A stretch of 11,405 nucleotides of DNA, taken from assembly GCA_027318945.1 (NCBI GenBank), contig DAHVOF010000053.1, positions 1 to 11,405 of the forward strand, in the 5' to 3' direction. Positions 5,931 through 11,405 of this stretch are shown in pieces. Under the pieces are notes generated by a model. The model did no database searches, had not been told where the DNA came from, and was given only the letters and a program-made list of their open reading frames with translations. Origin of the DNA: Actinomycetota bacterium (GTDB taxonomy: Bacteria; Actinomycetota; Acidimicrobiia; Acidimicrobiales; Acidimicrobiaceae). The position numbers were made by a program, and so were the translations under genes. How positions within the stretch are numbered: position 1 is the first letter of the stretch; each line of letters starts with the position of its first letter.

Positions 5931-8015
5931 ATGCCTAGAGAGCGCTCCCACTCCAATCGTGGAAAATCTAGACAGATACCTCCGTGGCGGGGTCCAATGC
6001 TGCTGGCCCTGTTGCTGATTCTTGTAGGCGTTTTCGTTCTCCAGCAAAAACCCGGCAAACCCAGCCTGCATAAACCTTCCACTACGACGACCCAGGCGAC
6101 TGCTCATGCTTCCACCTCACAATCGACCTCCAAAAACTCCCTCCAAATCTCCTCAGGGCCCACGTGGGTTCACCCAGGCGCTCTTGAATCACTCGCACTG
6201 AACACATCTTCATTTCCTACTCAGCAAGGAATTGCCGTTTCTCTCGAGCTATTCTCTAAAATCCAGTCGAGATCCGAATTTCAGGTGATTATGAAATACG
6301 GACTCAAATCCCTCCCAATAGCTTCATCCCGCCCAGTCGCATTAACACAACTCCCCCAAGACTCTACGGGAAACCCCCAACTCAACTTCGAAATCTCAGA
6401 AACGGCGCCTCAGGGCATCGCTCAGGCAGGGAGTGCCAGTTTCATCCAGATTCCTTACTGCTCGCCAAACTGTTCCGGCGTCTATCCAATGCTTGCCGTC
6501 TTTGTAGAGGGATCGCAGATAGTGGGTACAGCCCTCACTGAAATAGCACTTGGGCAGTCGGTTCAAGCTCCCACCCCGTTGAACTTTGCCCTAGTCGTAC
6601 AGGCCCCATTTACAGGGAATTCCCAAAACGACCTGAAGGCGTTCTCATTTCTTGTATCTGCGATAACTGCCAATCCATCCGCTGCAATCACCCTCAACTT
6701 ACCCGGAGTCGTCCTAGAGGAAGCAGCTTCGTCCAACTCGCCCACCATCAAGAACTCCGTGGCACAATTGTTGCGATGGACGCAAAAACCCGATCATCAG
6801 ATAATTACATCTGGCTTCGCGCCTCTCGATCTTCCCCAGCTCGCATCTAACGGATTGACTAGCTACATCGGCCAAGAACTAACCGCGGGAAGAGCCAGCG
6901 CTGGGCAATTGCTCCACCAAAACTTGAACGCGTCGAGCCCGATTTCAGTTCAGGGCGGCCTCACGTACCATAACGCAGGCACGTTGTCCAGCCTTGGCGT
7001 ATCCAAAATACTGCTCTCGGACAAGTACTTCCAGCCTTTCAGCGAAAAATTTACGCTTTCAAAGCCGTTTCTTATTTCGACGAACTCATCCTCTGATCTA
7101 ACCGTTCTGGCCGAGGATAGCGAACTCCAAAGTGACATCTCTGCCGGAACTCTTCCATACCAAGGCGCCAATCAACTATCGACAGATCTGGCTCAGATAT
7201 ATTTCGACCAGCCCAACGACTCCAACCCCCGTGTCATAAGCACCCTCTATCAGGTCTCGAATTCAGAGGACGCTGCCAAGCTCAATCAGATTCTGGCTGA
7301 TGTCACGACATCACCCTTCCTCAAGACGGTCGACATCAACACAGCCTTCTCCCTGACTTCCAGTGAAACACTAAGTTACGGATTTCTTTCCAAACCCGCC
7401 ACATACCTTCCGATCGATGCCGCGCGAATCCAGAGAGTTTCAAATGACATTGCGGCAATGACTTCATCTCTTGGCCAAAATACGGACCTAACCCAAGCTA
7501 GGTACAATCTTCTTGCATCCGTATCTCCGACACTTCCAAGCTCCGCTTCTAGCCAACTCCTTGACAAAAGCCAATCTTCCGTGTCCAAAGTCTCGGGCAT
7601 GGTCTCACTCGCCTCCAACAAGGCATTCACGGTTACGGCAAGAAAAGTACAACTTCCGATTGCCGTCAGCTCCCAGCTGAAGGCACCTTTCAAGGGATAC
7701 TTGGAGATAACTTCGGATCGGCTCTCATTCCCGAATGGCAACAAGATCCCTGTCGTGCTGAATGGCCCAAACACAACGCTTTCAATACCGATATACGCCG
7801 AAACTCTTGGTTTATACCTGATTTCGGCTAAGCTGCTCACAACCAACGGAAAGCTTGTTGTCGCTCAAACCTCGATAGAGATTAGATCTACTGCATTTTC
7901 AGCGGTGAGTATCGTACTTACATTAGGAGCATTCCTAGTGCTGGCTCTGTGGTGGATCCAGTCGTTTCGTCGCGGCCATCAGCGTAATAAGAAGCTGGTA
8001 AGAGAAAAGGCTTAG
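5931..8015 (+). CDS. DUF6049-family membrane-anchored extracytoplasmic protein
   Basis: The 694-residue protein has a basic N-terminus and a membrane anchor at about 23-38 (LLALLLILVGVFVL). A Ser/Thr-rich linker (about 44-75) follows, then a large extracytoplasmic region. A last transmembrane helix at about 657-676 ends in a basic cytoplasmic tail. The closing pattern EIRSTAFSAV...LWW is typical of actinobacterial DUF6049 proteins such as Rv3909, encoded directly before the MurJ homologue. The gene order is the same here, five bases before murJ. The role is not established; a part in envelope assembly with MurJ is inferred from the constant linkage. The only two cysteines, C177 and C181, form a Cx3C pair outside the membrane. 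The ATG at 5931 is the first possible start in frame but lacks a clear ribosome binding site; M23 (5997) is a possible internal start. Upstream tiny frames overlap it. Confidence 0.82.
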   Translation: MPRERSHSNRGKSRQIPPWRGPMLLALLLILVGVFVLQQKPGKPSLHKPSTTTTQATAHASTSQSTSKNSLQISSGPTWVHPGALESLALNTSSFPTQQGIAVSLELFSKIQSRSEFQVIMKYGLKSLPIASSRPVALTQLPQDSTGNPQLNFEISETAPQGIAQAGSASFIQIPYCSPNCSGVYPMLAVFVEGSQIVGTALTEIALGQSVQAPTPLNFALVVQAPFTGNSQNDLKAFSFLVSAITANPSAAITLNLPGVVLEEAASSNSPTIKNSVAQLLRWTQKPDHQIITSGFAPLDLPQLASNGLTSYIGQELTAGRASAGQLLHQNLNASSPISVQGGLTYHNAGTLSSLGVSKILLSDKYFQPFSEKFTLSKPFLISTNSSSDLTVLAEDSELQSDISAGTLPYQGANQLSTDLAQIYFDQPNDSNPRVISTLYQVSNSEDAAKLNQILADVTTSPFLKTVDINTAFSLTSSETLSYGFLSKPATYLPIDAARIQRVSNDIAAMTSSLGQNTDLTQARYNLLASVSPTLPSSASSQLLDKSQSSVSKVSGMVSLASNKAFTVTARKVQLPIAVSSQLKAPFKGYLEITSDRLSFPNGNKIPVVLNGPNTTLSIPIYAETLGLYLISAKLLTTNGKLVVAQTSIEIRSTAFSAVSIVLTLGAFLVLALWWIQSFRRGHQRNKKLVREKA

Positions 8016-8020
8016 CGACA

Positions 8021-9622
8021 GTGGCAACCGTTGGAAGACCAGGAAATCGAAGCATATTCGGCTCCACCACGCTGAACGCTCTCGCAATGGCATCTGGAAC
8101 GCTAGCTTCAAGGTTGACCGGGCTATTGAGGCTTTTGGCTCTTGCATATGCCCTGGGCATCGGACCGTTCTCAGACTCGTTCAACCTGGCCAACAACACT
8201 CCGAATATAATCTACGACCTTCTCCTCGGGGGGATAATTTCGGCATCGATACTTCCAGTCTTTGTCGGCCATCTCGCCAAGGACGATGACCGCTCAGCGT
8301 GGGAAGCTATTTCGTCTATCTTCAGTGTTGGTCTTGTGCTCCTATTGGCGGGAACCGTTTTATTCGAAATCGCGGCTCCAGGGATCATACATCTATACCT
8401 AATTGTAAATCACACGCAGATCGCAGCGCAGCAGCAACGCGTAGCTACCCTACTACTCAGATTCTTCGCCCCTCAACTGCTCTTTTACGGCCTCATCGCA
8501 TTGGTAACAGCTGTTCTGAATGCCAGATCCATTTTCGCCCCTCCTGCCTACGCTCCCGTAGTTAACAACGTCATAGCGATAGTCGTATTCGCCGCTTTCT
8601 CGGTTATCAAGAAATCGCTCGCGCTCGGAACAATTCATCCGTTTTCCCCGGCGGTGCTTCTACTGGGAGTGGGTACCACCGCCGGAGTAGCATTTCAGTT
8701 TCTTTTCCTGGTTCCCTATCTCGAAAAAGGACGGGCGAGACTCAGTTTTCGGCCGAACTTTCGCAGTCCTGCCGTCAAAGAAATTCGGTCCATATCAGGC
8801 TGGACTATTGGCTTCGTAATTACAAACCAAGTTGCCCTATTCTCGGTACTCGCCATCGCTGCTGGATCGATACCCGGGACCGTCAGCGCCTACTCATACG
8901 GGTATATCTTTTTCCAGCTTCCATATGGAGTCGCAGCGTATTCAATTATGACTGCATTAATGCCGGAACTTGCCCATTCCTACTCCAAGGGCGATGTCGA
9001 TCAATATAGAAGAAGGCTTGCCACCGGGCTTAGATCCTCGGTTACGGCGATGATTCCAGCGGCCCTTGCATATCTCGCGATAGCCCAACCAATGCTTATC
9101 CTTTTGCTGGCCCATGGAGCGGCACGGACCGGAGGGGTGAATCTCACAGTCGAAACTCTTCAAGGGTTCTCCATCGGATTGCCCGGATTCGCCGGCTATC
9201 TCGCGGTGGTTCAAGCGTATCAATCCATAAAACGCACGCGTGTCGTCTTTTTCCTTTACCTTTTGGAAAACGGCCTGAACATTGCCCTTGCAATTATCCT
9301 GCACCACTACTACGGGGCATTCGGTCTTGCCCTCTCCCTGTCCATTGCATACACTGTGTCCTTTTTCATAGGCCTCCTCACCCTGTTCAGGGGAAACTTG
9401 CTACATACCCCCTTGACTCTTCTGAGACCATGGTTTAACTCCCTGGCCGCATCTGTGGCAATGTACGCAGCACTTCGAATTCTCATCTCTAGAATTGGCG
9501 TATCGACTGGGTTTCATCTGCTCTTGCAGGTGGTTCTTGAAGTGATTGCAGGGGCTCTGGTCTTTGCTGCAGTTACGCTGATCGGAACTCAGGTTGACTC
9601 ATTGATAGACAGGGGTCATTAA
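8021..9622 (+). CDS. murJ: MurJ (MviN) lipid II flippase
   Basis: This 533-residue polytopic protein of the MOP/MVF superfamily is expected to have about 14 helices and to flip the peptidoglycan precursor lipid II across the inner membrane. The N-terminal signature is clear. ASGTLASRLTGLLRLLALA (24-42) places R31 and R37 where the essential arginines of E. coli MurJ TM1 lie. SDSFNLANNTPNIIYDLLLGG (51-71) includes D52, matching the conserved acidic residue. LPVF and, later, YSYGYIFFQLPYGVAAYSIMTALMPELA also fit the family. The protein ends after the membrane region, without the long pseudokinase extension of the mycobacterial MviN, so it has the core bacterial length. The GTG at 8021 follows the DUF6049 stop by five bases, with AAAGG at 8006-8010 inside the upstream gene, so translation is probably coupled. 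Confidence 0.93.
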   Translation: MATVGRPGNRSIFGSTTLNALAMASGTLASRLTGLLRLLALAYALGIGPFSDSFNLANNTPNIIYDLLLGGIISASILPVFVGHLAKDDDRSAWEAISSIFSVGLVLLLAGTVLFEIAAPGIIHLYLIVNHTQIAAQQQRVATLLLRFFAPQLLFYGLIALVTAVLNARSIFAPPAYAPVVNNVIAIVVFAAFSVIKKSLALGTIHPFSPAVLLLGVGTTAGVAFQFLFLVPYLEKGRARLSFRPNFRSPAVKEIRSISGWTIGFVITNQVALFSVLAIAAGSIPGTVSAYSYGYIFFQLPYGVAAYSIMTALMPELAHSYSKGDVDQYRRRLATGLRSSVTAMIPAALAYLAIAQPMLILLLAHGAARTGGVNLTVETLQGFSIGLPGFAGYLAVVQAYQSIKRTRVVFFLYLLENGLNIALAIILHHYYGAFGLALSLSIAYTVSFFIGLLTLFRGNLLHTPLTLLRPWFNSLAASVAMYAALRILISRIGVSTGFHLLLQVVLEVIAGALVFAAVTLIGTQVDSLIDRGH

Positions 9623-10474
9623 GTGAGTGTGAAGGTTGTTGTAGATTCTGGCGGAGACATCCCTAGCGATCTGATTGCAAAGCACCAGATAGAGATTGTC
9701 CCGCTCAAAATCAGATTTGGCGACACAGAGTACGTTGACACCAAGGAACTGACCACTGACCAGTTTTGGGAACTCTGCAAGACATCCAAGGAGCTGCCGC
9801 AGACCGCAGCCCCGTCTTCAGGCGACTTTGAAGCATCATTTAGGCAGGCAAAATCCGACGGCTTTGACGAAATCGTCTGCATTACGCTCTCCTCAGATCT
9901 ATCAGCTACATTTCAGGCAGCAACCTTGGCGGCCAGAACCTTCGAAGATGAGCTGAAGATCGAGGTAATCGACTCGAGACTTGCGACATTCGCAATGGGG
10001 AACCTTGCGATCGCATCTTCGGTGGAGGCGGCCCAGGGCTCGAACGCGGAGCAGATCGCCGCCATGGTGCGAAACAGAATTCCTAGTATGCACGCGTTTG
10101 GAGCTTTGGACACCCTGGAAAACCTACGAAAGGGCGGCCGAATCGGAAAGGCAGCGGCTTTTTTTGGCTCGCTGCTATCATTCAAGCCGATAATAGATGT
10201 CCGAGATGGAGTCGTGGAGGCTGACTCGAAGCAGAGAACCCGCGGAAAGGCGCTCAGCTATCTGATCGAAAAAACCGTCAGCTTTGGAGAAATCACTGAT
10301 CTAGCGATAATCCATGCCAATGCCCCAGACGTGGAAGACTTTGCAAAGCAGCTAAAGACTGCAACGGGTATCCAACAACTCACCGTAGCCAAGATAGGAG
10401 CAGTTATCGGCACTCACGCTGGTCCGAGAACCATGGGCATAACATTTCGAACGCTTGGCAAAGATACTCGTTAG
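9623..10474 (+). CDS. DegV/FakB-like fatty-acid-binding protein
   Basis: The 283-residue protein is a complete DegV-fold protein. It opens with VKVVVDSGGDIPSDLI, has the TAAPSSGDF variant (61-69) of the family's TSQPS motif, ITLSSDLSATFQAA (87-100), LENLRKGGRIGKAAAF (165-180), KPIIDVRDG and GTHAGPRTMGI (263-273). T61, S94 and H265 fall where FakB proteins hold the fatty-acid carboxyl group. FakB partners present fatty acids to the kinase FakA, making acyl-phosphates for phospholipid synthesis; no FakA gene lies in this window, so binding and transport of a lipid is as far as I would go. The GTG start begins on the base right after the murJ TAA, with AGGGG at 9611-9615, so the two genes are translationally coupled. 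Its insertion between murJ and trxB suggests a link of lipid supply to envelope growth. Confidence 0.9.
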   Translation: MSVKVVVDSGGDIPSDLIAKHQIEIVPLKIRFGDTEYVDTKELTTDQFWELCKTSKELPQTAAPSSGDFEASFRQAKSDGFDEIVCITLSSDLSATFQAATLAARTFEDELKIEVIDSRLATFAMGNLAIASSVEAAQGSNAEQIAAMVRNRIPSMHAFGALDTLENLRKGGRIGKAAAFFGSLLSFKPIIDVRDGVVEADSKQRTRGKALSYLIEKTVSFGEITDLAIIHANAPDVEDFAKQLKTATGIQQLTVAKIGAVIGTHAGPRTMGITFRTLGKDTR

Positions 10475-10530
10475 GAATGAGTTGGGCGAAACCAAACTAG
10501 ATTTGATCTGAAACCTCGGAGGATAACCGC

Positions 10531-10842
10531 ATGACAACTCCAGAAGATTCTTTAGGACGAAGCGATGATTGGTCGGCCAGAACCGCTGACACGATTGCTT
10601 CGACAGTAGGCGCGCTTCGAGAGAAAACCGTAGGGCCTCTCGTCAAGCTGACTCGAGTCATCGTTTATGGGATTCTTGCTCTTGTCGGACTCCTTATGGT
10701 GGGAATTCTGTTTTCTATTGCATTTATTCGGCTCTTAGAGGTATACGCATTTGAAAACCGCGTTTGGATCGCCTATTTGCTTGTCGGCGGAATTATGATG
10801 CTGCTCGGATTGTTTCTATGGAGTAAACGCACCAAGCGCTGA
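10531..10842 (+). CDS. Small two-helix membrane protein, unknown function
   Basis: This 103-residue protein has an N-terminal hydrophilic, partly amphipathic stretch (about 1-38), a first transmembrane helix at about 42-67 (VIVYGILALVGLLMVGILF) and a short loop with the acidic and aromatic residues LLEVYAFENRVW. A second helix follows at about 78-96, and the tail is strongly basic (SKRTKR). It is a real gene: GGAGG at 10518-10522 stands eight bases before the ATG, and it lies in line with degV (56-base gap) and trxB (19-base gap). Similar small membrane proteins occur in other actinobacteria, and it recalls holin-like superfamily members, but I cannot name it. It sits where mycobacteria encode the SigM anti-sigma factor; I see no anti-sigma (zinc-binding) motif in it. 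Confidence 0.78.
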   Translation: MTTPEDSLGRSDDWSARTADTIASTVGALREKTVGPLVKLTRVIVYGILALVGLLMVGILFSIAFIRLLEVYAFENRVWIAYLLVGGIMMLLGLFLWSKRTKR

Positions 10843-10861
10843 TAAGTGATTCGAGGTTACA

Positions 10862-11405
10862 GTGTCTGAAAAAGTCAAGGTTGCGATTATCGGTTCGGGT
10901 CCCGCGGGCCTTACCGCCGCAATTTATGCCGCCCGAGCAGATCTGGATCCAGTTGTCATAGAAGGCGAACCGTCCTCCACTACGGACCAGCCGGGCGGCC
11001 AGCTAATGCTGACGACGGAAATAGAGAACTTTCCGGGTTTCGTGGACGGGATCATGGGTCCTGAACTCATGTCCAATTTCAGGAACCAAGCGCAAAGGTT
11101 CGGCGCCAAATATGACACCTCCAAGGTTTCCAGGCTCGATTTCACTGAACGTCCATTCAAGCTTTGGACCACTGATCAGGAAGGCGTGGAGCCAAAATAT
11201 CTTGCAGATGCGGTGATCATATCTACCGGGGCGCGTTCGCTCCTTCTCAATGTTGACAGAGAGACAGAACTCATAGGGCACGGAGTATCAACCTGTGCGA
11301 CCTGTGATGGATTCTTCTTCCGTGATCATGACATAGCGGTGGTGGGTGGAGGCGATTCAGCTCTCGAGGAAGCAGGATTTCTCACCAAGTTTGCAAGGTC
11401 AGATC
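10862..11405 (+). CDS. trxB: Thioredoxin-disulfide reductase, N-terminal part (cut by window edge)
   Basis: The first 181 residues of an FAD/NADPH-dependent thioredoxin reductase are present (full length in the family is about 310-330). VAIIGSGPAGLTAAIYAARA (8-27) is the FAD dinucleotide fold, QPGGQLMLTTEIENFPGF (43-60) the second FAD-contact segment, and VIISTGARS (118-126) the conserved ATG-type strand. The redox-active CATC (C145, C148) lies in STCATCDGFFFRD, followed by VVGGGDSALEEA (160-171), which opens the NADPH domain. The enzyme reduces thioredoxin in the cytoplasm. The GTG at 10862 has GAGG at 10853-10856. trxA is expected to follow beyond the edge. The reading frame is intact to the last base. 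Confidence 0.95.
   Translation, partial: MSEKVKVAIIGSGPAGLTAAIYAARADLDPVVIEGEPSSTTDQPGGQLMLTTEIENFPGFVDGIMGPELMSNFRNQAQRFGAKYDTSKVSRLDFTERPFKLWTTDQEGVEPKYLADAVIISTGARSLLLNVDRETELIGHGVSTCATCDGFFFRDHDIAVVGGGDSALEEAGFLTKFARSD

Noticed and set aside
7376..7846. 156-codon minus-strand frame inside the DUF6049 gene
   Set aside because: The plus-strand gene is continuous and family-like through this stretch; the opposite frame has no recognisable domain or ribosome binding site.
1..11405. Mobile elements, CRISPR arrays, tRNAs, toxin-antitoxin or defence genes
   Set aside because: I looked for transposase or integrase motifs, regularly spaced repeats, cloverleaf-like sequences and defence domains and found none; the content is housekeeping metal transport, acetylation, envelope and redox genes.

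Overview
The window reads as ordinary chromosomal DNA of a member of the Actinomycetota with close to balanced base composition. The best internal clue is the right half. A DUF6049-type exported protein, the lipid II flippase MurJ and thioredoxin reductase follow one another in the order known from the actinobacterial region near the replication origin (in Mycobacterium: Rv3909, MviN/Rv3910, sigM, Rv3912, trxB, trxC). The moderate GC content suggests an acidimicrobial lineage, but this is inference; no rRNA or other marker is present. I see no insertion sequence, CRISPR array, tRNA, rRNA or prophage.

Left part (1-3663, plus strand). After about 350 bases with no convincing complete gene come two metal-transport genes. 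The first encodes a soluble PRC-barrel/MgtE_N/CBS protein (347-1636), that is, the Mg2+-sensing half of an MgtE channel without its membrane domain. The second encodes an Nramp-fold transporter (2020-3663). Its ion-site motifs (DAGG for DPGN, APW for MPH) point to the divergent NRMT-type magnesium branch and not to a classical manganese/iron Nramp. Together they suggest a Mg2+ uptake module with a separate regulatory subunit. The 383-base gap between them holds predicted hairpins next to the transporter's ribosome binding site. It also holds one copy of a 13-base sequence that recurs exactly downstream of the transporter.

Middle part (3664-5825). A 321-base convergent spacer leads to a minus-strand zinc deacetylase of the histone deacetylase/AcuC/acetylpolyamine amidohydrolase family (3985-4998). 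A GNAT acetyltransferase (5085-5825) is transcribed divergently from it. An acyl-lysine or polyamine writer/eraser relationship is possible but unproven.

Right part (5931 to the end, plus strand). DUF6049 protein, MurJ, a DegV/FakB-like fatty-acid-binding protein, a 103-residue two-helix membrane protein and the start of trxB lie in one direction with gaps of 5, 0, 56 and 19 bases, so they probably form one operon for cell-envelope building and thiol redox homeostasis. The sigM and anti-sigma genes found at this place in mycobacteria are absent; DegV and the small membrane protein occupy their position. trxB is cut by the window edge.

Nothing here is an obviously new defence or mobile system. 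The most interesting items are the decoupled MgtE-sensor/NRMT pair, the repeat flanking the transporter, and the altered murJ-trxB neighbourhood.
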